Source: a candidate division KSB1 bacterium
Lineage (GTDB): Bacteria; Zhuqueibacterota; Zhuqueibacteria; JANLFK01; Oleimicrobiaceae
Direction: 5' to 3'
Assembly (NCBI GenBank): GCA_024655945.1
Contig: JANLFK010000001.1
Span: forward strand, 186,001 to 250,000
DNA length: 64,000 nt
Shown in pieces: positions 28,165 to 36,318 of the stretch. The position numbers and the translations under genes were made by a program. A model generated the notes under the pieces. That model saw nothing but the letters and a program-made list of their open reading frames with translations, did not search any database and was not told the DNA's origin. How positions within the stretch are numbered: position 1 is the stretch's first letter; every line of letters begins with the position of its first letter.

Positions 28165-29041
28165 GATACCTGCGCAACCGCGCTTTTTCCACCACCTTCG
28201 CTGCAGCCCAACGTGCGGCACTCACTGGACTTGCCAGGTAGCCTCGCCAGCGCGCCTCCCATTGGGCGAACACATCGTCGCCCGTGAGCCGGTAGAGCAC
28301 GTGCATGAGCCGCATATGGATGCGCTGGTACGCACGGGAGGCCAATCGCCGGGTAGGGTGCAGGTCGTAGAGCGTCCACCAGCCCAGATCGTAACGCCAG
28401 AGGTTTTCCTTCAGCCCCTGGACTGCTCCGCTAAAGAGCTCGCCTGCACCCTGCTCCCCTGTCACCTTCCAGAAGTCGTACACGCCCAGCAGGGCAAAGA
28501 TGTGGCCGTTCAACACATGAGGAGGCGGAACCGTAGGAAACTCCTCGAACACCGGCCTTCCGTCCGGAAATGACGAGAGCACTCCTCCTTTCTCTGTCGG
28601 CAGCAAAAACGCTCGTATCGCCTTCCGCGCCACCTGGAGATACTCCTCCTGCGCGTCCAGGAGCCAAAGGCGGAGAAGAAGGGAGATGGCCTCCCCCTGC
28701 GCCATGGCGGAGATCCACGGTGCCTTCGGCCCATAAAATGGGAGATCGAACCGGTAGATCCACGCACCCACTTGCCGACGGTGCTCCTCGCAATGCTCCA
28801 CCAGCCAGCGTCCTGCTCCTCGTGCGCGTGCCAGCTCCTCGTCCTGACCAGACGACTCCCAGGCGGTGAGCCGCGCCAAGCCGTACTGAGCCACGGTAAT
28901 GGCGTTGTACTGCCAGCCGATGGAGCGACCGTAGTAGACCTGGGGAATGCCGTTGACATCGAAACGGTACTCGTGAAAATCTTCTACGCCTGTGAAGTCA
29001 AAATGGTAAGAAATGGGTATCGGTCTTCCTTGCTCGCTCAC
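28157..29041 (-). CDS. D-glucuronyl C5-epimerase-like protein
   Basis: 294 residues from GTG at 29041, which has AAGGG 7 nt upstream; a GTG at 29140 lacks one. The C-terminal half has the hallmarks of the glucuronyl C5-epimerase C-terminal family: WISAMAQGEAISLLLRLW and PPHVLNGHIFALLGVYDF, with GWWTLYDLHPTRRLA after. Family members (heparosan/heparan epimerase in animals) convert D-glucuronate to L-iduronate in a polymer. The N-terminal beta domain of animal enzymes is missing or reduced. It is co-transcribed with a GT4 enzyme and follows a sugar nucleotidylyltransferase, so it may modify a uronic-acid-bearing surface glycan or its lipid-linked unit. Confidence 0.8.
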   Translation of the reverse strand: MSEQGRPIPISYHFDFTGVEDFHEYRFDVNGIPQVYYGRSIGWQYNAITVAQYGLARLTAWESSGQDEELARARGAGRWLVEHCEEHRRQVGAWIYRFDLPFYGPKAPWISAMAQGEAISLLLRLWLLDAQEEYLQVARKAIRAFLLPTEKGGVLSSFPDGRPVFEEFPTVPPPHVLNGHIFALLGVYDFWKVTGEQGAGELFSGAVQGLKENLWRYDLGWWTLYDLHPTRRLASRAYQRIHMRLMHVLYRLTGDDVFAQWEARWRGYLASPVSAARWAAAKVVEKARLRRYHG

Positions 29042-29083
29042 TGGACTACCCTTGTGCGGCGGCTTTAGACACGATATGGCGAC

Positions 29084-29106
29084 GGGGAGTCTACGTTTCA
29101 CTCCCC
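29084..29106. terminator. Hairpin upstream of the epimerase gene
   Basis: GGGGAGT and ACTCCCC pair across a 9-nt loop in the gap between the nucleotidylyltransferase stop and the epimerase start. There is no U-tract, so termination is doubtful; it may be a partial attenuator or processing site. Confidence 0.25.
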
Positions 29107-29176
29107 GCCTTCGCTGATGAACTATGTCCTGCACGCGCACGCCAGGGCAGGGGCCACTGGCCGCTCAGGCGTGCGT

Positions 29177-30241
29177 TCAGGCCACTTCCACGCGACTCTG
29201 GTCACCGATCATGAAACGGTGCGTCTTCGGGATGCCGTTGGCGCGCACCACCTCGGCGTGATAGCCCAGCAGACTGCTCTCGATGCGAATGCCAACGTCC
29301 AGGATGCGGCAGTGCGACATCACGATACTGAACTCCACCTCGCTATTGCGGATGAAACAGTCGTCTTGGATGGAGGTGTACGGGCCGATGTAGCTGTTCT
29401 CGATGACGGTGCGCTTGCCTATGATGGCCGGACCACGAATGTGGCTGCCGATGATGCGCGCCCCCTCCTCGATGGTCACCGCCCCGGCCACGTACGAGGC
29501 GTCGTCTATCTCGCCTGCGATGTGCGGTTGCAGATGCTCCAGGACCAGTCGATTCGCCTCCAGGATATCCTGCGGCTTGCCGGTGTCCTTCCACCACCCC
29601 GTGATTTCGGAGTAGGTGACTTTGTACCCCTTTTCAAGCAAATACTGGTGGGCGTCGGATATCTCCAGCTCGCCTCTGGCGCTGGGCTGAATGCTGTTGA
29701 CCGCCTCGAAGATGCAGCTGTCGTAAATGTAGATGCCTGCCACTGCGTATTGGCTCTTGGGAACCGTGGGCTTTTCTTCGATGCGCACGATCCTGCCGTC
29801 CTTAATCTCCGGAACGCCGAACCTCTCCGGGTCTTTCACCTTGGCGAGGGTGAGGTGGCAATTGGATTTCTGGCGCTGGAACTCCTCAATGAAGCGCTTT
29901 ATCCCGCCGACCACCATGTTGTCGCCCAGGTAGAAAACGAACGGTTCGTCGCCGATAAAGTCCTGGGAGATCTTCACCACGTGCGCCAGTCCGAGAGGTG
30001 CCTCTTGGGGGATGTAGGTGACCTTGATCCCCCAGCGGGAGCCGTCTCCTACGGCTTCGCGCACCTCCAATCCTTCGGCGTTGGTCACGATGCCCACCTC
30101 CGTGATGCCAGCCTCCGCCACAAAGTCCAACGCATTGAACAGAATCGGCTTGTTGGCGATGGGCAACAGGTGCTTGTTCTGCGTATGCGTCAAGGGGCGC
30201 AGCCGGGTTCCTTTGCCCCCACTGGTGATGAGAGCTTTCAT
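29177..30241 (-). CDS. Glucose-1-phosphate thymidylyltransferase-like sugar nucleotidyltransferase (long form)
   Basis: 354 residues from ATG 30241, which has AGGGAG 6 nt upstream. The N-terminal nucleotidyltransferase domain has the signature GGKGTRLRP (8-16) and KHLLPIANKPIL, the metal-binding FYLGDNMVVGG and the catalytic-lysine-type VRIEEKP. The C-terminal ~100 residues form left-handed beta-helix repeats (IIGSHIRGPAIIGKRTVIENSYIGPYTSI). This layout matches the long-form RmlA group (dTDP-glucose, or related NDP-sugar, formation) rather than GlmU or GalU. It likely supplies nucleotide sugar for the polysaccharide genes that follow on the same strand. Confidence 0.85.
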   Translation of the reverse strand: MKALITSGGKGTRLRPLTHTQNKHLLPIANKPILFNALDFVAEAGITEVGIVTNAEGLEVREAVGDGSRWGIKVTYIPQEAPLGLAHVVKISQDFIGDEPFVFYLGDNMVVGGIKRFIEEFQRQKSNCHLTLAKVKDPERFGVPEIKDGRIVRIEEKPTVPKSQYAVAGIYIYDSCIFEAVNSIQPSARGELEISDAHQYLLEKGYKVTYSEITGWWKDTGKPQDILEANRLVLEHLQPHIAGEIDDASYVAGAVTIEEGARIIGSHIRGPAIIGKRTVIENSYIGPYTSIQDDCFIRNSEVEFSIVMSHCRILDVGIRIESSLLGYHAEVVRANGIPKTHRFMIGDQSRVEVA

Positions 30242-30261
30242 TCCGTTCTCCCTGTGCCAGA

Positions 30262-30290
30262 ATTCTATCTGCTTTGACTCCCCCTGCCTA
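30262..30290 (-). promoter_or_regulatory. Possible promoter for the nucleotidyltransferase gene
   Basis: TAGGCA (30285-30290) and TAGAAT (30262-30267), 17-nt spacer, 20 nt from the ATG. The -35 hexamer is only 4/6. The rest of the gap 30291-30617 contains no supported gene; a GCCGGC...GCCGGC stem (30521-30544 region) without U-tract is the only structure I noticed. Confidence 0.4.
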
Positions 30291-30617
30291 GGCGGCACGG
30301 TCCGCTCCCGGCTCGCCACTCACCCGCCGGGCCGCCTTGGCTGCCCTTGCATGGACCAGCTCCAGCGAGAGCTTGTCACCACTGCGACCACCTCTGCCGG
30401 AGCTCGCCTGCGAGGGCACAGAATGCGACAACGGGGATATCGATCCACATCGTCGCTACCCCTAAAGAGGCGGCGGGCTCAGTCCCAAGAATAGCCGCAA
30501 CCACGCCTGCAGGGCACGCTGTCCGCCGGCATCGCGAAGAACGCCGGCAGCGAGGTTGCATCGACCACCACACGACGAGACCCTGGCCGGCACCCTGCAT
30601 GGAGGCGCTCTTGGGGC

Positions 30618-31190
30618 CTACGACCCGCTTCTCTGACCCGCAAGCGCCGCATCGATGGCGTTGTTCGCCAGCACGTCCGCCTTCTTGTTCGCCTGGCGAG
30701 GCACCTCCTCGATGGCAAACCGGTCGAACTGCGCGACAAGCTCGGTGACGCGTTGGTAAAGGGGTACCAAGTTGCCATTCCTGACCCGGAAATCGCCGTT
30801 GAGCTGCCTGGCCATCAACGCGCTGTCGGTCCGCACTCGTACGGCACGCGCGCCAATCTCCAATGCCTTTTGCAGCGCCAGTTCCAGCGCCCGGTACTCG
30901 GCAACGTTGTTGGTACATTCGCCCAGGTAGGCGCTCACCTGGGCAACCACCTTACCACTGGTGTCTATCAGCGCCGCTCCCGCTCCTGCCGGTCCCGGGT
31001 TGCCACGTGCTGCTCCGTCCACATAGATGACCAGTTCCTCGGGGCTTGCCTGTCCGAGAAGGCCTTCGAGCTTGTCCAGCAGGGCGTGAATCCTTCCGCT
31101 GTCCACCCCCAGGCGCCGCGCCACCTCTTCCACCGGCAGGGCAGCCCGCAGCGCTGCAAAGAGCTCGCGGTCGGTCAGGCTACGACTCAC
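30618..31190 (-). CDS. Ribonuclease HI-family protein
   Basis: 190 residues. After a ~50-residue helical N-terminal extension, the RNase H fold begins at LVIYVDGAARGNPGPAGAG, with catalytic acidic residues in VDGAARGN (Asp), NNVAEYRALELAL (Glu), RVRTDSALMARQLNG (Asp) and NKKADVLAN (final Asp). It degrades RNA in RNA-DNA hybrids. The short, basic-loop-poor form resembles the RnhA group of Gram-positives and many FCB bacteria. Start GTG at 31190 overlaps the stop of the small membrane protein gene (GTGA), suggesting coupling. Confidence 0.88.
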   Translation of the reverse strand: MSRSLTDRELFAALRAALPVEEVARRLGVDSGRIHALLDKLEGLLGQASPEELVIYVDGAARGNPGPAGAGAALIDTSGKVVAQVSAYLGECTNNVAEYRALELALQKALEIGARAVRVRTDSALMARQLNGDFRVRNGNLVPLYQRVTELVAQFDRFAIEEVPRQANKKADVLANNAIDAALAGQRSGS

Positions 31191-31375
31191 TCTTCACCTT
31201 TGCGTACTTCGGGCTTTTGGCGCACAATCAACGCGGCAGCACACCGGATGACAATGAGGCAAAAGATCGCAATCAGGACAATGTCGCGCTTCTCGACAAG
31301 AAAGAGCACGTAGAGCAGGCCCAGGCTCGAGGAGACGAGGATGGGCAGAGCCTCCACCGTCTTTGCTGCAGCCAT
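31187..31375 (-). CDS. Small membrane protein of unknown function
   Basis: 62 residues from ATG 31375, which has GGAGG 8 nt upstream; an ATG at 31393 has no ribosome site. Two hydrophobic segments (PILVSSSLGLLYVLFLV and DIVLIAIFCLIVIRCAAALIV) with basic flanks predict a two-helix inner-membrane protein. I do not recognise the family. It lies between the Yip1-like gene and RNase H, overlapping the latter by four bases. Confidence 0.6.
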   Translation of the reverse strand: MAAAKTVEALPILVSSSLGLLYVLFLVEKRDIVLIAIFCLIVIRCAAALIVRQKPEVRKGEE

Positions 31376-31417
31376 CAGGGGTTCCTCCGGCATTCGCGCC
31401 CAGCTGGCATCGCCGCT

Positions 31418-31966
31418 TCAGAACAGGGCCATCATGGTCCTGGGCACTGCGTATGCCACAACGAAGAGCACATAGAGCACCACCATGCCACTCACGGCGA
31501 AGGAGAGCACCTGTTCGTCTGGACAGCGCACGAGCATGGGGATGCCTACGTAGAGCAAGTAGAGCGAATACAGCGCCAGCAAGAAGGTGAGACCTGAGAG
31601 CCAAGGGATGACAAGGAAAACGCCACCCAGAAACGCAGGCGTCAACGAGAAGGCCACGAGTTTCAGAAAATCGATTCCCTCGCCTTGGACCTCGAATCGG
31701 CGAGCGATCGCCTCGATAATCCGCGCGCCCCCCCGGGCCAGAGCCAGGCAAAGGACGAAGTAGACGGCCGTGCTCAGGAAGTGAACCCACACCCTCCCTC
31801 TGCTGAAAAAGAAGCGAAGATAGAATGCCGCCGCCGGGACAATCGCCAGCAGGGCCACATACTGGCCGACAATCTGGCTGGTCGTTAGCTGCTCAGCCTT
31901 GATCTGTTCCCATGCGCTGCGTGGTGCGAGAAGGACATCTCTTGCTCTGCTCATGACCCACTGCAT
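31418..31966 (-). CDS. Yip1-family membrane protein
   Basis: 182 residues with about five hydrophobic segments (ALLAIVPAAAFYLRFFF, FLSTAVYFVLCLALA, FLKLVAFSLTPAFLGGVFLVI, GLTFLLALYSLYLLYVGIPML, GMVVLYVLFVVAYAV). The spacing and the LTPAFLGG segment match bacterial Yip1-domain proteins, integral membrane proteins of unknown role. ATG 31966 has AGGAG 6 nt upstream. It is downstream of dnaE on the same strand. Confidence 0.75.
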   Translation of the reverse strand: MQWVMSRARDVLLAPRSAWEQIKAEQLTTSQIVGQYVALLAIVPAAAFYLRFFFSRGRVWVHFLSTAVYFVLCLALARGGARIIEAIARRFEVQGEGIDFLKLVAFSLTPAFLGGVFLVIPWLSGLTFLLALYSLYLLYVGIPMLVRCPDEQVLSFAVSGMVVLYVLFVVAYAVPRTMMALF

Positions 31967-32010
31967 GGCACGCTCCTAAGCTCTCTGGTCATCCGTTTGC
32001 GACGTTCGCT

Positions 32011-35000
32011 TCATGTACTCACCCACACGTTCTCTCTGCCGAGAATGTTGCGGAGGGCCTCCAGGAGTTCCACCTTTGGGCTCACAGTCACCTTCTGAGC
32101 GCGCAACACCAGGCCGTTGCCGTTCTGGGTGCGCAGGCCGATGAACACGGGGCAGTCGCCCTGATACTGCTCCAACATCGCGCTGACCTGCTCGGCCGCT
32201 GCCTCATCCAGCGCACTTGGTGTCAGCCGCAGGCACAGCCGGCGCGCAAAACGCTCTGCGACCTCCGGAAGAGGAACAACCTCATCACAGATAATCTTCG
32301 CCCCTCTCTCCAGGCGGTTGGAGACCCTGCCGACCACCATAATCATGGCGCCAACGTAGATGTATTCCCTGAAACGCTCATAGCTGCTGGAAAACATGAG
32401 GCACTCGCCTGTGCCAGTGAGGTCTTCCATGGTGAAAAACCCCGTCATGCCACCCTTCTGATCCGGGCGGGCAGAGAATTCCGTCACCACCCCGCAGACT
32501 CGTACCTCGGTGTTGTCCTGCGCCTCCTCGAAGCCGTCGAGGGTAAAGGTGCCGAAGGTGGCCACTTCTTCTTTGTAGCGGTTGAGAGGGTGTCCAGACA
32601 CATAGAATCCCAGGACGGCTCTCTCCTTGCGCAGAGTCTCATCCTCTGACCAATGTTCCGTTTCTGGCAAGGAGGGTTTGAGGCTTTGTTCTCGGGCCAG
32701 TTCCCCGAAAATGCTGGTCTGGCCGGCGGCCCGGTCGGCCTGCTGACCCTGTCCGAAGGCCACGGCCGTATCGAGAGCAGCCAGCAGCTGGGCCCGGTGC
32801 CCGCCCAAGGAATCCATGGCACCGGCCTGGATGAGGCTTTCCAGGGCCTTCTTGTTGACGACGCGCACATCCACCCGTTCGCAAAAGTCAAAGAGGTCGG
32901 TGAAAGGCCCGCCTTCGCGACGGGCGCGCTCAATCTCTTGGATGGCACCCAGCCCTACGTTCTTCACCGCACCCAAGCCAAAGCGAATCCCTTTCTCGGT
33001 GACCACGAACCGCGCCTGGCTCTCGTTGACGTCGGGTGGCAGCACAGGGAGGTTCATCCGCCGGCACTCGCCAATGAGCTTCACGACGCGGTCGGTGTCC
33101 CCCATCTCGCTGGTGAGCGTGGCGGCCATGAATTCCGCTGGGTAGTGGGCCTTCAGGTAGGCGGTCTGGTAGGCAACCAACGCATAGCCTGCCGCGTGCG
33201 ACTTGTTGAAGCCATAGCCCGCAAAGCTTACCATCATGTCGAAAATGGAAGTAGCCGTCTGGGCATCAATGCCTCGTTCCTGGGCACCGGCGACGAACCG
33301 CTCACGCTGCCGTTCCATTTCCTCGGGGATTTTCTTGCCCATGGCGCGGCGCACGACGTCGGCCTCTCCCAGCGTGAACCCGCCGATTTCGTGGCAGATG
33401 CGGATAACCTGCTCCTGGTAGATTGCCACGCCGTAGGTCTCTTTCAGGATGGGCTCCAGCAGCGGGTGGAGATACTGGATGGGCCTCTGCCCGTGTCGCC
33501 GCGCGACAAAGTCCTCGATGGTGTCCATCGGCCCGGGACGATACAGGGCGTTCATGGCAATGAGGTCTTCCAAGCGACTCGGCCGCAACCTCTTGAGCCA
33601 CTCGCGCATGCCCGTGCTCTCAAATTGAAAGACTCCGACGGTCCGGCCTTCTGACAGAAGCCGGTAGGTCGCCTCATCGTCCAAAGGAAGGTTGTCGATG
33701 TCTAGGTGGACGCTCTTCGCGCGCAGCGCCTTCACCGTGTCATCGATCACCGTCAGGGTGCGGAGGCCCAGCAGGTCGATCTTGAGGAGGCCAATCTTTT
33801 CCAGGCTGTCCTTGTCGTATTGGGTGACGACCTCCTGGTCTTTCACGCGATAGAGCGGCACATAGTTGGTCAGCTCCTCTGGCGCAATCACCACCCCGGC
33901 CGCGTGCGTGGACGCGTGGCGCGCCAAGCCCTCCAGCACCAAGGAGTACTCGATGAGCTTCTGGTAGCGCTCGTCGGTGGCGACCAGATCGGCGAGCTCT
34001 TTGACGGAATTGAGCGCCTGCTGCAGCGTCATGTTGGGCGAGGCAGGGATGAGCTTGGCAATGCGGTCAACCTCGCCCAAGCTGATCTTCATCACCCGCC
34101 CCACATCGCGCACCACTGCCCGTGCCGCCATGGAACCAAAGGTGATAATCTGGGCGACGTTCTTCTCCCCGTACTTTCTGCGCACGTAGGCGATCATCTC
34201 GTCTCGCCGCTGGTCGCAGAAGTCAATGTCGATATCGGGCGGGCTGAGGCGCTCGGGGTTCAAGAACCGCTCAAAGACAAGGTCGTACCTGAGCGGGTCA
34301 ATGCGCGTGATGCCCAACACATACGACACCACGCTTCCAGCGGCCGATCCTCTCCCCGGCCCTACCGGGATGCCGATGCTGCGCGCATAGTCGATAAAGT
34401 CCTTGACGATGAGAAAGTAGCTGGAGTAGCCTGCGTCGCGGATGACCTTGAGTTCGTGCCGCACCCGCCTCTCGACCTCCGGCGAGGGAGCTCCGTAGCA
34501 CCGTCGCACCCCTTCCCACACCAGCTTTTCCAGGTACGCATCGAGTGTCGCCGCCCGCTCACCAGCCGGCAGAGCGAAGCGGGGCAGGTGCTTGCTCTTC
34601 AGGTCGAGGAGAACGTTGCACTTTTCGGCTATGGCTACGGTATTCTCGATGGCCTCGGGGAGGTCAGCAAAGAGCCCCGCCATCTCTTCGGCCGACTTGA
34701 AATAGATCTGGTCGGTGGAGTAGCGGAGCCGATCCTGCGAGTCGCGGTCGCCGCCCGTCTGCAGGCAGAGGAGGATGTCGTGCGCGGCATAGTGCTCGCG
34801 CTTGAGGTAGTGAATGTCGTTGGTGGCCACCAGAGGGATACCAAGCTCCCGGGAAAGCCTCACCAGTTGCTCGCGCACCGCTTGCTCTTCATCAAGGCCA
34901 TGGTCTTGGATTTCTAAGTAGAAGTGCTGGTCGAAGATCTCTTGGTACTCCAGGGCGGCACGGCGCGCCTCCTCCCACAGCCCCTGCAGCAGCAACCGGC

Positions 35001-35433
35001 TCACTTCACCCTGAATGCATGCCGAAAGGGCAATGAGGCCCTCATGATGAGCACGCAGCACCTGTTTATCCACGCGGGGCTTCTGGTAGAACCCCTTCAC
35101 GTAGCCATGGGTCACCAACTTGCGCAGGTTCTTGTAGCCGACCAGGTTGCGTGCCAGGAGCACCAGATGGTAGTTCCCTTCACCTGGCCGCTGCGGCGTC
35201 CGGTCCTCGCTACTGCCCGGGCTCACGTAGGTCTCCACCCCCAAAATGGGGATGACGCCGGCCTTGAGGGCCTGCTCGTAGAACTCGATGGCGCCGAACA
35301 TGTTGCCGTGGTCGGTGAGCGCCAAGGCGCGCATCTTCATTTCGGCGCACGTCTTCACCAGACCAGGTATGGTGGCGGCACCATCCAGCAGGCTATAGTG
35401 GGAATGGGTGTGGAGATGGACAAATTCTGGCAC
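32011..35433 (-). CDS. dnaE: DNA polymerase III alpha subunit
   Basis: 1140 residues, the DnaE1 size. It is the replicative polymerase. N-terminal PHP domain starts VHLHTHSHYSLLDG with ALTDHGNMFG; the palm has GRGSAAGSVVSYVLGI and PDIDIDFCDQRRDEMI (catalytic Asp pair near 397); the finger region has DLIAMNALYRPGPM and FNKSHAAGYALVAYQTAYLKAHYP; a tandem helix-hairpin-helix and an OB fold (RVCGVVTEF ... FFTMEDLTGTGECLMF) follow near the C-terminus. Start GTG has AAAGGA 9 nt upstream. It is downstream of the CpoB-like gene. Confidence 0.98.
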   Translation of the reverse strand: MPEFVHLHTHSHYSLLDGAATIPGLVKTCAEMKMRALALTDHGNMFGAIEFYEQALKAGVIPILGVETYVSPGSSEDRTPQRPGEGNYHLVLLARNLVGYKNLRKLVTHGYVKGFYQKPRVDKQVLRAHHEGLIALSACIQGEVSRLLLQGLWEEARRAALEYQEIFDQHFYLEIQDHGLDEEQAVREQLVRLSRELGIPLVATNDIHYLKREHYAAHDILLCLQTGGDRDSQDRLRYSTDQIYFKSAEEMAGLFADLPEAIENTVAIAEKCNVLLDLKSKHLPRFALPAGERAATLDAYLEKLVWEGVRRCYGAPSPEVERRVRHELKVIRDAGYSSYFLIVKDFIDYARSIGIPVGPGRGSAAGSVVSYVLGITRIDPLRYDLVFERFLNPERLSPPDIDIDFCDQRRDEMIAYVRRKYGEKNVAQIITFGSMAARAVVRDVGRVMKISLGEVDRIAKLIPASPNMTLQQALNSVKELADLVATDERYQKLIEYSLVLEGLARHASTHAAGVVIAPEELTNYVPLYRVKDQEVVTQYDKDSLEKIGLLKIDLLGLRTLTVIDDTVKALRAKSVHLDIDNLPLDDEATYRLLSEGRTVGVFQFESTGMREWLKRLRPSRLEDLIAMNALYRPGPMDTIEDFVARRHGQRPIQYLHPLLEPILKETYGVAIYQEQVIRICHEIGGFTLGEADVVRRAMGKKIPEEMERQRERFVAGAQERGIDAQTATSIFDMMVSFAGYGFNKSHAAGYALVAYQTAYLKAHYPAEFMAATLTSEMGDTDRVVKLIGECRRMNLPVLPPDVNESQARFVVTEKGIRFGLGAVKNVGLGAIQEIERARREGGPFTDLFDFCERVDVRVVNKKALESLIQAGAMDSLGGHRAQLLAALDTAVAFGQGQQADRAAGQTSIFGELAREQSLKPSLPETEHWSEDETLRKERAVLGFYVSGHPLNRYKEEVATFGTFTLDGFEEAQDNTEVRVCGVVTEFSARPDQKGGMTGFFTMEDLTGTGECLMFSSSYERFREYIYVGAMIMVVGRVSNRLERGAKIICDEVVPLPEVAERFARRLCLRLTPSALDEAAAEQVSAMLEQYQGDCPVFIGLRTQNGNGLVLRAQKVTVSPKVELLEALRNILGRENVWVST

Positions 35434-35465
35434 GAGCCCGCGTCCTTTTCAAGGCGACACAGGAG

Positions 35466-36269
35466 CTACAGACGGCGCAACAACGCCTGGGCCACCGCCC
35501 GGTACTCGCTCGTCGGATGGTGGAGGAGAAAGCTATTGAGCTCCGCCCGCGCGGCAGCTCGTTCGCCCAGGGCAATGTACGATTTGCAGATCATCAAGTG
35601 CGCGTCGTCGTACTTGTCGGTGGCGGCGAACGAGAACACCTTGAGGAAAGCAGCTATGGCCTCGTCGTATCTGCCCAGGTCGTAGTAGCACTGGCCAATC
35701 CAGTACTGGCAGTTGTCGGCCAAGCGGTGCTGCGGGTTAGCAGCAATCAGCCTCTCGAACTCGCTGATGGCCCGGTGGAAGTTCTGCCGCTCCACCAAAG
35801 ACAAGGCCGCCTGGTACTGCGCCTCATAGCTTGAAGCCGCGGTGGGCACCGGGCGCCCAGTGGTCGGAGCAGGCGCAGTGCGCGCCTCCCTCACCTGCTG
35901 CTCCAACCTGGCCATCTCCCTGTCCGCCGAGGCGAGCACGCGCCGCAGGCTGTCAAGTGTCGCCTGGCGGGCGCGCAGTTTGCTCTGCAGGGCGTCGTAC
36001 CGCGCCTGTGTACTCGCATAGAGGCTTCCACTGAGCGGCGGCGCCGAGGTAGCTTCTCTTTGCGGTACGCTCGCGGTGGCCTCCATGGCTGCGGCTGTAC
36101 CCGTTGTCGCTTGCCCTTGCTTGCTTCCCTCCTCGCTTTCCAGCAGAGAGAGAATTCGATCCCGGTAGGCCTCGTCAGTCTCTTCGGGCAAAGCACTCTG
36201 CCGTCGCGCGGCACACCCTGCCAAGACGAGACTCAGCGCAATTGCCATCCCCACATGCAGGCATCGCAT
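35466..36269 (-). CDS. YbgF/CpoB-like TPR lipoprotein
   Basis: 267 residues from ATG 36269, with AGGAGG 9 nt upstream. The signal has a lipobox (LVLAGC). A Ser/Ala/Thr-rich linker and coiled coil (QSKLRARQATLDSLRRVLAS, about 105-155) precede TPR-like repeats (YQAALSLVERQNFHRAISEFERL, CQYWIGQCYYDLGRYDEAI, DAHLMICKSYIALGERAAARAEL). This coiled-coil plus TPR layout is that of YbgF/CpoB, which couples the Tol-Pal system to cell-wall synthesis. No tol or pal genes are near, so the role is an inference. It lies 49 nt downstream of recN. Confidence 0.75.
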   Translation of the reverse strand: MRCLHVGMAIALSLVLAGCAARRQSALPEETDEAYRDRILSLLESEEGSKQGQATTGTAAAMEATASVPQREATSAPPLSGSLYASTQARYDALQSKLRARQATLDSLRRVLASADREMARLEQQVREARTAPAPTTGRPVPTAASSYEAQYQAALSLVERQNFHRAISEFERLIAANPQHRLADNCQYWIGQCYYDLGRYDEAIAAFLKVFSFAATDKYDDAHLMICKSYIALGERAAARAELNSFLLHHPTSEYRAVAQALLRRL

Positions 36270-36318
36270 TTTGTTGTCCCTCCTCCCTGCTCGGCCCGGC
36301 ATCGCTCTGCCGGGTGTG

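Noticed and set aside
29084-29106. Strong terminator before the epimerase gene
   Set aside because: The stem is good but no U-tract follows, so I list it only as a weak hairpin.
30376-30918. 180-residue minus-strand frame through the RNase H end and the following gap
   Set aside because: Composition is arginine-rich and unlike real proteins, it overlaps RNase H in another frame and has no motif.
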